Shown here: positions 55,015 to 62,908 of the stretch, piece by piece
Layout of the letters: each line of letters starts with the position of its first letter
Position numbering within the stretch: the stretch's first letter is position 1
Source: Stenotrophomonas sp. 169
GTDB taxonomy: Bacteria > Pseudomonadota > Gammaproteobacteria > Xanthomonadales > Xanthomonadaceae
NCBI RefSeq assembly: GCF_014621775.1
Contig: NZ_CP061204.1
Coordinates: forward strand, 1,012,501 to 1,076,500
Reading direction: 5' to 3'
DNA: 64,000 bases
Notes under the pieces: model-generated
Databases searched by the model: none
Seen by the model: the letters and a program-made list of their open reading frames with translations, nothing else
Told to the model about the DNA's origin: nothing
Position numbers and translations under genes: made by a program

Positions 55015-55188
55015 GCGCGGTCCGACACCGCGTGGCCGCTTCGCTCGCCGACCGTGGGTCGGCGCTACCGGGGCGCGGTCCGGCACCGCGTGGCCGCTGC
55101 GCTCGCCGACCGTGGGTCGGCGCTACCGGGGCGCGGTCCGGCACCGCGCGGCCGCTTCGCTCGCCGACCATGGGTCGGCGCTACCGGG
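55015..55188. repeat. Three tandem 58-bp units with inverted GTAG hairpins
   Basis: Units start at 55015, 55073 and 55131 with GCGCGGTCCG. Each contains a CACCGCG-type core and a hairpin CGCCGACC / GGTCGGCG ending in CTACCGG, that is, an inverted GTAG element. The units differ by only a few bases. Confidence 0.93.
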
Positions 55189-55207
55189 GGCTGCGTGGTC
55201 CGGTGGA

Positions 55208-56629
55208 TCACTCGTTCGGCGGAACGGTGGCCTTGGCTTCGCTGCCGAATGTGCCGTCGGCATCGGCGGCCAGATAGGCCATCACCGTGTACGCCGCGAC
55301 GTTCTGCGCCAATGCTTTGGGGTCGATCTTGTCCAACGTATCGTCGGCCGTGTGGTGCAGGTCGAAATAGTCCGTCCCGTCCTGCGCCAGCCAGGCCCAT
55401 GCGCCGCCCTTGGCCGCAAGCGGGCCGATGTCCGGACCCGGGCCGCCCTTGTCGGCGGCGTACTCGATACCCAGCGGCTTCAGCACCTCGGCAATCTGCC
55501 GCGTGGCATCGCGCGAGGCGTCCGGGTTCGGCGAACCGGTGTTGAAGGCGTAGATGCGGCCAGCGCCGAAGTCACTCTCGGCAGCCAACTGGTGCCGCAC
55601 GACATCCTTCGCGTGCGCCTCGGCATACGCCTTGCCGCCGTAAAGACCCTGTTCTTCATTGGCAAACGCGACGACCCGGATGCTGCGCTTCGGTGCCTGC
55701 TTCAACTGGCCGATCAAGTGCCCGGCGGCCATGGTGATGCCGACGCCAGCGCCGTCGTCCACCGCGCCCGTGCCCAGATCCCAGGAATCCAGATGGCCCC
55801 CGATGACGACCACTTCCTTCGGCAGCGAGCGCCCGGTTATTTCGCCGATGACGTTGTACGAGGTCGCCGTTCCATCCCAGCCGCAGTCCAGCGCCAGGCT
55901 GACCGTGGTGCTGCCCCGTGCAACCAGACGTGCCAACTGGTCGGCGTCAGGCACCGACAATGCCGCCGAAGGGACCGGCTGCAGGCCATCGTCATAGCGG
56001 GTGATGCCGGTATGCGGCACACGGTGCGAATCGGTACCGGCGGAGCGCATCAGGAAGCCGACCGCGCCCTTGCGAATGGCTTCGGACGGTCCCTTGCTGC
56101 GGATGGCGCCGCCACGACCGTAATCGCGGCCGTCGCGGAACGGCAGCATCTGGTAGTCGACGAAGGCGATCTTGCCCTGCAGCGATCCTGCGGGCGCGGC
56201 CTGCAGCGCGGCCAGATCAGCGAAGCGAACCACCTCGGCCTGCACCTTGCCGCCCGGGCTGCCGCCGAGGGCGGTAATCGTCAAAGGCTGTGCGTGCGCG
56301 CCCACCACCGCTGCGTGCTCACTGCGGCGCTCCCATTTCGGGAACGTCACCGGTTCCTTCCACACCTTGTCAAAGCCGAGTGCCTTGAATTTGGCTTCGG
56401 CCCAGGCAACGGCGCGCGCGTCTGCCTCACTGCCGGCAATGCGCGGACCGATCTCGGTCGTCAGCGATTCCACCACTTTCCAGCCGGTGTCGTCGGCCAG
56501 GGCCTGCTCCCGCAGTTCAGCAGCGGTACCCAGCGAGGCGGGGGCCAGCGTGGTGGTATGCGGGGCGGCGAAGGCCGGTGACGCGAGCAGGGCAAGGGAA
56601 GAGGCGAGGGCAAGGACGCGGCGACGCAT
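55208..56629 (-). CDS. M28 family zinc aminopeptidase/carboxypeptidase
   Basis: A 473-aa exported metallopeptidase. The signal peptide ends SPAFA. A PA domain (about 135-245, LQGKIAFVDYQMLPFRDGRD) is inserted before the catalytic core. Zinc ligands are in IGGHLDSWDLGTGAVDDGAG (His and bridging Asp), VVAFANEEQGLYGG (catalytic and ligand Glu), an Asp in LAAESDFG and a His in FDLHHTADDTLD. The ATG with GGAG 6 bases upstream is preferred over the one seven codons earlier. Confidence 0.92.
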   Translation of the reverse strand: MRRRVLALASSLALLASPAFAAPHTTTLAPASLGTAAELREQALADDTGWKVVESLTTEIGPRIAGSEADARAVAWAEAKFKALGFDKVWKEPVTFPKWERRSEHAAVVGAHAQPLTITALGGSPGGKVQAEVVRFADLAALQAAPAGSLQGKIAFVDYQMLPFRDGRDYGRGGAIRSKGPSEAIRKGAVGFLMRSAGTDSHRVPHTGITRYDDGLQPVPSAALSVPDADQLARLVARGSTTVSLALDCGWDGTATSYNVIGEITGRSLPKEVVVIGGHLDSWDLGTGAVDDGAGVGITMAAGHLIGQLKQAPKRSIRVVAFANEEQGLYGGKAYAEAHAKDVVRHQLAAESDFGAGRIYAFNTGSPNPDASRDATRQIAEVLKPLGIEYAADKGGPGPDIGPLAAKGGAWAWLAQDGTDYFDLHHTADDTLDKIDPKALAQNVAAYTVMAYLAADADGTFGSEAKATVPPNE

Positions 56630-56778
56630 GGACGACTCCAGCAGGGGCATAAGCGTCCGAGCTTAGCAGTGCCGCCGCCCCGCGCATGGGCCCTAGGTCA
56701 TGGCCATGGGAAATGGCCAGATGAGGAAAAGGGCCAGGTCCGCTCCGGCGGGAGGACGGGCCTGGCCGTGTGCCGCGA

Positions 56779-57183
56779 TCAGTGCTTCAGGTTGTCGCGG
56801 ATTTCGCGCAGCAGCAGCACTTCTTCGGACGGGCCCTTGGGCGCGGCTTCCTTCTTCTTCGACATACGGTTGATGAACTTCACGACCAGGAAGATGGCAA
56901 ACGCCACGATCACGAACTGGATCAGGGTATTGATGAAATCACCGTAGCCGATCACCACGGCCGGGATCTCCGTCCCGTCAGCCGCCAAGCGAGCAGGCGC
57001 CAATGTCCACGCCAGGTCGGAGAAATCAACTTGGCCGATCACCCAGCCCAGTGGCGGCATGATGATCTTCTCGACCAATGCGGTAACGATCTTGCCGAAG
57101 GCCGCACCGATGACAACACCGACGGCGAGATCGATGACATTGCCACGCGTTGCGAATTCCTTGAACTCACTGATGAATCCCAT
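56779..57183 (-). CDS. mscL: Large-conductance mechanosensitive channel MscL
   Basis: A 134-aa pentameric channel that opens under membrane tension to prevent lysis. The N-terminus [20 protein letters not shown], then [20 protein letters not shown] is the TM1 signature; TM2 is [20 protein letters not shown], followed by a cytoplasmic helix. AGGAG lies 7 bases before the ATG. It is flanked by same-strand genes but separated from them by non-overlapping gaps. Confidence 0.96.
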   Translation of the reverse strand: MGFISEFKEFATRGNVIDLAVGVVIGAAFGKIVTALVEKIIMPPLGWVIGQVDFSDLAWTLAPARLAADGTEIPAVVIGYGDFINTLIQFVIVAFAIFLVVKFINRMSKKKEAAPKGPSEEVLLLREIRDNLKH

Positions 57184-57237
57184 GGAGATCTCCTGATAGG
57201 GGGGGGCTGACTGCGAAAAATCCTATCGCAGGCAATG

Positions 57238-57945
57238 TCAGCCGGCGATGACGCCATGGCGTTCGCCGACATTTTCCAATCGTGCACTGAAACGATCACC
57301 GGGTTTCAATGCGGCCACGCCGGACGGCGTTCCCATGAATACCAGGTCGCCTGCGCGCAGCCGCCACAGCTGCGACAGCTCATGCAGAATTTCCGGGACG
57401 CTCCAGATCATCTGGTCCAGCAGCGATTGCTGGCGTACCTCGCCGTTGATTTCCAGCGACAGGTTCAGCGCGGCGAGGTCACCGACTTCACCGGCATGCA
57501 CGATCTCGCTGATCGGCGCCGAGGCGTCGAACCCTTTCGCGGTGTCCCACGGGTGACCCTTCTGCTTGGCCGCGGCCTGCAGGTCACGACGGGTCAGGTC
57601 CAGGCCTACGGCATAGCCGTACACCAATGCCTGCGCCTGCTCGATGGGCAGCACGCCTTCCGGCGCATCGCTGCCGATGGCAACGACCAGCTCTACTTCG
57701 TGGTGAAGGTCGGAGGTGGCAGGCGGGTAGGGGATGACATCATCGTGGCCGACCACGATGGCGTCGGCAGGCTTGCTGAAGAACATCGGCCGACCCCGCG
57801 CCGCGGCATCGGGAACGACGGCGCCCATTTCCTTTGCGTGGTCGGCGAAGTTGCGCCCTACGCAATAGATGCGGTGTACGGGGAACGTGCCGCCACCGAC
57901 AACCGGGATACGGGGAACAGGATGGGCGGGAATTACATCGGTCAT
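57238..57945 (-). CDS. Fumarylacetoacetate hydrolase family protein
   Basis: A 235-aa FAH-fold protein. The motifs IYCVGRNFADHAKEMG, PMFFSKPADAIV, the metal-binding acidic cluster HHEVELVVAIG, GYAVGLDLTRRDLQ and VFMGTPSGVAALKPGD are typical of FAHD1-like acylpyruvate hydrolases or oxaloacetate decarboxylases. The exact substrate is open. There is no linked aromatic catabolism gene. Confidence 0.9.
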   Translation of the reverse strand: MTDVIPAHPVPRIPVVGGGTFPVHRIYCVGRNFADHAKEMGAVVPDAAARGRPMFFSKPADAIVVGHDDVIPYPPATSDLHHEVELVVAIGSDAPEGVLPIEQAQALVYGYAVGLDLTRRDLQAAAKQKGHPWDTAKGFDASAPISEIVHAGEVGDLAALNLSLEINGEVRQQSLLDQMIWSVPEILHELSQLWRLRAGDLVFMGTPSGVAALKPGDRFSARLENVGERHGVIAG

Positions 57946-57976
57946 GCGCGCGTCCTAACGATCAGGTCGTCGCAGT

Positions 57977-57994
57977 GTAGCGCCGCGCCCGGCG
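57977..57994. repeat. Short GTAG element
   Basis: GTAG followed by CGCCG-CGCC-CGGCG, a 5-bp stem; a GCGCTAC at about 58020 may be a decayed inverted partner. Confidence 0.5.
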
Positions 57995-58054
57995 AACGTG
58001 GCGCCTGCTGGGAGAGGCAGCGCTACGCCATGCCTTATCGAGCGGAGCGGCCTG

Positions 58055-58330
58055 TCAGTGGGTCGGCAGCGCAGGCTTGCGGACCACGCGGTACTCGCCT
58101 TCCACCACGGTGGCATCGGCCACGCGGGTGGGCGCCTTGCGCTGGGCCAGCAGCTTCCACGCCAAGCCGGCAAGGATCATCGCTGCACCGACGAAAACAC
58201 CCACGAACACCATCACACCCAGAATGGCGACCCCAAGCAGACCCACCGCAACGCGCACCAGCGGGTGACGCGGCTTGCGCGGCGCAAACAGAGTGCGGAA
58301 TTGGCCGAATTGGAAGGTGCGGTTGATCAT
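58055..58330 (-). CDS. Small membrane protein, unknown function
   Basis: A 91-aa protein with a basic N-terminus (FRTLFAPRKPRHPLVR), a hydrophobic stretch at about 26-60 (VAVGLLGVAILGVMVFVGVF then VGAAMILAGLAWKLL) long enough for two helices, and a short polar tail (APTRVADATVVEGEYRVV). No family was recognised with certainty. The codon use matches neighbours. It is probably a real gene in view of its alternating hydrophobic pattern and clean start. Confidence 0.65.
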   Translation of the reverse strand: MINRTFQFGQFRTLFAPRKPRHPLVRVAVGLLGVAILGVMVFVGVFVGAAMILAGLAWKLLAQRKAPTRVADATVVEGEYRVVRKPALPTH

Positions 58331-58512
58331 GGGTAACTCACTTGGCTGAAATCAGCGAACAACCAGTATCAGGGCGATGCTTCGGCGCATGAGTGAAAAA
58401 ATCGTTAAGTACGCCGCTCGTTCATTACAGATCAACGACTTGCATTCATGTAACAGCCAGCCATGTGGACAGGCATGCGACAATCAGTGCTTTCCCCGAT
58501 TCAGAGTCAGAA

Positions 58513-58845
58513 ATGACCGACCAAGCGCTCATCGCAGTCGACAAGATCACCGACGGTGGCTTCGCCGAGGCCGAGGTGGTGATTGACGGGGATGCCGAGT
58601 CGCTGGTGCTGTATCGCGAAGGCGACAGCGTGCGGGGGTTCCTCAATATCTGCCCGCACGCAGGGCGCCGGCTGGACTGGGCCCCCGGCCAATTCCTGAA
58701 AAGCCGGGAAGGACACCTGGTCTGCGCCGCGCATGGGGCCTCGTTCGCGCTGGACAGCGGGCAATGCGTAGCCGGGCCGTGCAAGGGTGATCGATTGCGC
58801 GCGGTCGCCGTGCAGGTGCGCGACGGACATGTCTTCCTGGCATGA
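58513..58845 (+). CDS. Rieske [2Fe-2S] ferredoxin-like protein
   Basis: A 110-aa protein with both Rieske motifs: CPHAGRR (Cys-x-His) and CAAHGASF (Cys-x-x-His), 20-odd residues apart, with the surrounding LYREGDSVRGFLNI and FALDSGQCVAGPCKGDRL strands. It is a likely electron carrier or a regulatory 2Fe-2S protein; no oxygenase partner is adjacent. The ATG for MTDQALIAV is chosen; 40 open codons upstream are not Rieske-like. Confidence 0.9.
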   Translation: MTDQALIAVDKITDGGFAEAEVVIDGDAESLVLYREGDSVRGFLNICPHAGRRLDWAPGQFLKSREGHLVCAAHGASFALDSGQCVAGPCKGDRLRAVAVQVRDGHVFLA

Positions 58846-58870
58846 ACCGCCCGGCGCGCCCGCCCGCACG

Positions 58871-58960
58871 GTAGAGCCGACTTCAGTCGGCTTCCAACAG
58901 CAGAGGTAGAGCCGACTTCAGTCGGCTTCCACAACGGCAGCCGACTGAAGTCGGCTCTAC
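58871..58960. repeat. Three GTAG hairpins, AGCCGAC type (two direct, one inverted)
   Basis: Stems AGCCGAC-TTCA-GTCGGCT at 58875-58892 and 58910-58927, both preceded by GTAG, and AGCCGAC-TGAA-GTCGGCT at 58939-58956 followed by CTAC. The first and third can also pair with each other. Confidence 0.92.
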
Positions 58961-59040
58961 CACCAGCCCCCCCCAGCCAAGCCCCCCAGCAGCCGGCCCT
59001 CCAGCAGCCAGCAGCAAGCAGCCGACCCCAACCCCAATCC
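58961..59040. other. C-rich low-complexity tract, G-rich on the minus strand
   Basis: Runs of C8 (58967-58974), C6 (58982-58987), C4 (59026-59029) and C4 (59032-59035), with CAGCAGC repeats between. On the minus strand, which reads past the SLC13 stop, these are G runs that could form a G-quadruplex. Confidence 0.5.
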
Positions 59041-59043
59041 GGC

Positions 59044-60891
59044 TCAGAACATGATGTTGATCATCGCCACCACCACCATCGTATAGATCAACGACAGCGG
59101 TCCCCCCACGCGCCACAGCTCGCGCGGGGTGTAATTGGCCGGTCCCATGACCATCGAGATCACCGGGTTCGACGCGGTCATCAGGTTGTTAGACGCAGAC
59201 AACGCCACGATCAGCGCAAACGCGGTCGGGTTGCCCCCAGCCGCCAACGCAAGATTGACCGCGATGGGCACCATCACGATGGTCGCGCCCACGTGGCTGA
59301 TCACCAGCGAGAACGCGGTCGTCAGCAACGCCAGCGCCACTTCCAGCACCCACACCGGGATGCCCTCGGGCAGTTTGTCGATCGTATGCCCCGCCACCCA
59401 GGCCGCTGCGCCGCTGGAATCCATCGCCCAGCCGAGCGGAATCAGCCCGGCCATCATGAATACCGTCTTCCAGTTGATCGATGCGTAGGCTTCGTCCATC
59501 CGCAGCACGCCGGTCAGCAACATGCCGGCCACGCCGGTCATCAGGGTCAGCGCCACCGGCAGGTTGGATGTCAGCGCGATCAGGATGGTCAGCGCGAAGA
59601 TGGTCATCGCCAGCTTGAACTTGTGTGGCCGCTGCTCGCCCTTGGGGTAGTCGGTGACGATGACGAAATCGCGTCCGCGGGCGGCCTGCGCCAGATCGGT
59701 CCAGATGCTGTGGAAGACCAGCATGTCGCCGGCGCGCAGCTGCACCTTGCGCACGTCCTCGCGGATCACCTGCTTGTCGCGGTTGATCGCCAGCAGGCTC
59801 AGGCCGCGTTCCTTGCGCAGGCGCAGCTCGGCCGCGCTCTTGCCGATCACATCGGAGGTCGGCGGCACCACTGCTTCGGAAATGCCGGCGCGGCTGGGAT
59901 TGAACAGATCGCCAAGGTGCTTCAGTCGGGAGGACATGCGCAGGAACTGGTTCTGCGCGAAGTCACTGACCAGCCGCCGCGAGCCCATCACCCCGATCAC
60001 GCTGCCGACCCAGATGCGCATCTCGGCCGGCGGTGCCAAGCGGGTGTCGTTGCCGGTCTTCAACGCCAGCAGCAGCGGCGCATCGTGCAGGGTTTCGGCT
60101 TCGCCCAGGGTCATGCCGACCATCGGACTTTCGGCGCTGACCACCAGCTCGAAGACATCGCCTTCGATGCCGTAGGTCTTGGCGAAGTAGCTCTCCGTGC
60201 GCGCTGGCGTGACGCCGTCATTGGCCAGCGTTTCTTCTTCCACCAGCTTGCGGTTGCCGTAGAAGTGGAAGTACAGCAGCGAGGCGATCAGCAGCGCGAC
60301 ACCGATCGGCAGCGGCGCGAACATCCGCAGCGGCTCGATGGTGGCCAGGCCGGAGGGCAGGTTGTTGTTGGCCGATGCCAGCAGATCGTTGAGCAGGATC
60401 AGCGGCGAGTTGCCCACCATGGTCAGCGCGCCGCCCATCACGATGGCCGCGGCGATCGGCAGCAGCAGCCGCTGCAGGGTCAACCCGGTGCGTGCGGCCA
60501 GGCGCGAGGCCACCGGCAGGTACAGCGCCATCACCGACGGGTTCTGCATGAAGGACGAGTTCAAGCCGGAAATGGCCGTGGTCATCAACAGCAGGCGCTG
60601 CTCCACCCCATGGCCGCGCCGCAGCAGCCACGCCGCCAGTCGGTTCAATGCGCCAGTGCGGTCCAGACCCGCGCCGAGGATGGTCGTGGCGATGATGCTC
60701 ATCACCGCGTTACCGGAGAAACCGGCGAAGATTTCTTCCGGCGCGATCAGGCCGGTGACGCCCAGCACGACCAGCACCACCAGCGCCACCACATCGGCGC
60801 GGATGCGGTCGAACAGGAACATCGCCATCGTGAAACCGACCAGCCCGAGGACGAGCTTCATGTCGGTTGTCAGCGTCAGCGCGGTTTCCAT
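59044..60891 (-). CDS. SLC13 family permease with TrkA-C (RCK_C) domains
   Basis: A 615-aa membrane protein of the divalent anion:Na+ symporter superfamily. Helices at the N-terminus begin LVLGLVGFTMAMFLFDRI, with GVTGLIAPEEIFAGFSGNAV and SSFMQNPSVMALYLPV. Two TrkA-C regulatory domains occupy about residues 210-395 (FELVVSAESPMVGMTLGEAE; VQLRAGDMLVFHSIWTDL), and the C-terminal helical half ends SASNNLMTASNPVISMVMGP. The substrate may be sulfate or a dicarboxylate. The first ATG is used; a second Met ten codons later is possible. Confidence 0.88.
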   Translation of the reverse strand: METALTLTTDMKLVLGLVGFTMAMFLFDRIRADVVALVVLVVLGVTGLIAPEEIFAGFSGNAVMSIIATTILGAGLDRTGALNRLAAWLLRRGHGVEQRLLLMTTAISGLNSSFMQNPSVMALYLPVASRLAARTGLTLQRLLLPIAAAIVMGGALTMVGNSPLILLNDLLASANNNLPSGLATIEPLRMFAPLPIGVALLIASLLYFHFYGNRKLVEEETLANDGVTPARTESYFAKTYGIEGDVFELVVSAESPMVGMTLGEAETLHDAPLLLALKTGNDTRLAPPAEMRIWVGSVIGVMGSRRLVSDFAQNQFLRMSSRLKHLGDLFNPSRAGISEAVVPPTSDVIGKSAAELRLRKERGLSLLAINRDKQVIREDVRKVQLRAGDMLVFHSIWTDLAQAARGRDFVIVTDYPKGEQRPHKFKLAMTIFALTILIALTSNLPVALTLMTGVAGMLLTGVLRMDEAYASINWKTVFMMAGLIPLGWAMDSSGAAAWVAGHTIDKLPEGIPVWVLEVALALLTTAFSLVISHVGATIVMVPIAVNLALAAGGNPTAFALIVALSASNNLMTASNPVISMVMGPANYTPRELWRVGGPLSLIYTMVVVAMINIMF

Positions 60892-60930
60892 GGGGGACGC
60901 GTTCCGGTCAGCGTGGGGGAGGGTGGATCT

Positions 60931-61665
60931 TTACGTGCGGTCGTACAACAGATCCCAAACGCCGTGCCCCAGCTTCTGGCCACGGGTTTCGAAATGGGTC
61001 TGCGGCCGCCATTCCGGGCGCGGTACATGGCCGCGCGCACCGGCACGGTTGACCAGCCCATCGGTCGCGTCAAGCACGTCCCACATCTGCTCGGCGTAGT
61101 CTTCCCAATCGGTCGCGCAATGCAGGCGGCCACCTGGACGCAGCTTTCGCACCAGCAGGTCGGCGAAAGCCGGCTGCACCAGGCGACGCTTGTTATGGCG
61201 CTTCTTGTGCCACGGATCCGGGAAATAGATGCGCACTTCATCAAGCGCGCCATCGGCGATTTCCTTCTCCAGCACTTCCACGGCGTCGTGGTGGTACAGG
61301 CGAACGTTGTCCACATCGTCGTCAGCCAGCGCGTTGAGCAGGCGGCCGACACCCGGCGCATGCACTTCGATGCCGATGTAATCGCGGCTGGCGTCCTGCT
61401 GCGCAGCGAAACGCAGGGCAACACCATTGCCGAAACCGATCTCGAGCACCTTGTGCGCATCGCGTCCGAAGGTGGAGGCCAGGTCGCGGACTTCACCAGT
61501 GAAGTCCAGGCCGAAACGCGGCCAGCGGTCATCGAACGCGCGCTGCTGGGCCGGGGTGAAGCGACCTTGGCGCAGCACGAAACTGCGGATCTCGCGGCGG
61601 CCTTCGTGCACGGTGAACGGCTTGGCGGGCGCCTTGGAGCCGGTACTGGAAAACGGGTCGGTCAT
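60931..61665 (-). CDS. trmB: tRNA (guanine-N7-)-methyltransferase TrmB
   Basis: A 244-aa SAM-dependent methyltransferase producing m7G46 in tRNA. The SAM motif is [14 protein letters not shown] with [16 protein letters not shown], and the family signature [20 protein letters not shown] is followed by [11 protein letters not shown]. Its ATG overlaps the thiG stop by one base, implying translational coupling. Confidence 0.96.
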   Translation of the reverse strand: MTDPFSSTGSKAPAKPFTVHEGRREIRSFVLRQGRFTPAQQRAFDDRWPRFGLDFTGEVRDLASTFGRDAHKVLEIGFGNGVALRFAAQQDASRDYIGIEVHAPGVGRLLNALADDDVDNVRLYHHDAVEVLEKEIADGALDEVRIYFPDPWHKKRHNKRRLVQPAFADLLVRKLRPGGRLHCATDWEDYAEQMWDVLDATDGLVNRAGARGHVPRPEWRPQTHFETRGQKLGHGVWDLLYDRT

Positions 61666-62459
61666 CAGCCGATCAATCCATCAAGGGGGGAAGAGGCGCT
61701 GGCGTAGCGCTTGCGCGGAATGCGGCCAGCCAGGAAGGCCTCGCGGCCAGCTTCCACGGCCTTGCGCATCGCGCTGGCCATCAGCACCGGATGGCGGGCA
61801 CCGGCAATGGCGGTGTTCATCAGCACGCCATCGCAGCCCAACTCCATGGCAATGGCCGCATCGGACGCGGTACCTACCCCGGCATCCACGATGATCGGCA
61901 CCTTGGCATCTTCGATGATCTGCAGCAGGTTGTACTTGTTCTGGATGCCCAGGCCCGAGCCGATGGGCGCAGCCAGCGGCATCACCGCGGCGCAGCCGAT
62001 CTCTTCCAGCCGCTTGGCCAGGATCGGGTCGTCGGAGGTATAGACCATCACCTCGAAGCCGTCCTTCACCAGGATCTCGGCCGCCTTCAACGTGGCCACC
62101 ACGTCCGGGTACAGCGACTTCTGGTCACCCAGCACTTCCAGCTTGGTCAGGTTGTGCCCGTCCAGCAGTTCGCGTGCCAGCCGGCAGGTGCGCACGGCGT
62201 CTTCAGCGGTGTAGCAGCCGGCAGTGTTGGGCAGGATCGTGAAGCGATCCGGCGGCAGCACGTCCAGCAGGTTCGGTTCGCCCGGATTCTGGCCGATGTT
62301 CGTGCGGCGGATGGCCACGGTGACGATCTGTGCGCCCGCGGCCTCGGTGGCCAAGCGGGTTTCTTCCAGATCCTTGAACTTGCCGGTGCCGGTGAGCAGG
62401 CGCGAGGCGTACGTCTTGCCGGCAATCACCAGCGAATCAGAGGGGGCATGTTCGATCAT
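61665..62459 (-). CDS. thiG: Thiazole synthase ThiG
   Basis: A 264-aa TIM-barrel enzyme forming the thiazole phosphate of thiamine from deoxyxylulose phosphate, ThiS-thiocarboxylate and dehydroglycine. Diagnostic stretches are [54 protein letters not shown] and [20 protein letters not shown]. It lies between thiS, 61 bases upstream and separated by a GTAG hairpin, and trmB. Confidence 0.97.
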   Translation of the reverse strand: MIEHAPSDSLVIAGKTYASRLLTGTGKFKDLEETRLATEAAGAQIVTVAIRRTNIGQNPGEPNLLDVLPPDRFTILPNTAGCYTAEDAVRTCRLARELLDGHNLTKLEVLGDQKSLYPDVVATLKAAEILVKDGFEVMVYTSDDPILAKRLEEIGCAAVMPLAAPIGSGLGIQNKYNLLQIIEDAKVPIIVDAGVGTASDAAIAMELGCDGVLMNTAIAGARHPVLMASAMRKAVEAGREAFLAGRIPRKRYASASSPLDGLIG

Positions 62460-62481
62460 GTCGCGGATTATCCCCTAGTTG

Positions 62482-62504
62482 GTAGCGCCGGGCCATGCTC
62501 GGCG
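62482..62504. repeat. GTAG hairpin inside the thiS-thiG gap
   Basis: GTAG then an 8-bp stem CGCCGGGC / GCTCGGCG (one G-T pair) with a CAT loop. Confidence 0.78.
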
Positions 62505-62520
62505 AACGCAGCGGTCAGCT

Positions 62521-62721
62521 TCACCCACCGCCCAGCGCGTGCACGATCTCCACCACATCGCCGTCCGCCAGCACATGCGTGGCATGCAGGCTGCGGGTCA
62601 CGATCTCGTTGTTGACCTCTACCGCCACGCGACGTTCCAGCAACTGCTCGCGCTGCAGCAGGTCGTGCAACGTGGTGCCAGAGGGCAGGGTGCGGGCTTC
62701 GCCATTGAGCTGGATGTCCAT
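62521..62721 (-). CDS. thiS: Sulfur carrier protein ThiS
   Basis: A 66-aa ubiquitin-like carrier whose C-terminal GG is activated by ThiF and carries sulfur to ThiG. It begins MDIQLNGEARTLPSGTTLHD, includes ERRVAVEVNNEIV and DGDVVEIVHALGGG, ending in the required Gly-Gly. The ATG is chosen by homology; the frame remains open upstream to 63099 but that part is the antisense of the esterase gene. No TPP riboswitch core was recognised in the upstream 187 bases. Confidence 0.93.
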   Translation of the reverse strand: MDIQLNGEARTLPSGTTLHDLLQREQLLERRVAVEVNNEIVTRSLHATHVLADGDVVEIVHALGGG

Positions 62722-62908
62722 GTCGGCATTGTCCCCGATGCGTCCGGCGAAGGCACGCGGGCGGTGCCCGTCATCGGGCAGGGATGTCGCTGAAGGACCC
62801 CAAGAGCGACAATGCATGTCGCGGCGCAGCGTGACTTTGGCTGCGCGGGTGAAACCATTGCACCGTGCGCTGGCGTACTGCCGGCGATTGATACCACAGG
62901 AGTTCCAC

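Noticed and set aside
59293..61707. Plus-strand open frame of 804 codons opposite SLC13 and trmB
   Set aside because: Antisense shadow; Gln/His/Arg-rich, no domain, and both sense genes are clear.
62722..62908. TPP riboswitch upstream of thiS
   Set aside because: The CUGAGA and ACCUGAU-type core motifs were not found in the minus-strand leader; only a small GCGACA/TGTCGC palindrome at about 62806-62822 is visible.
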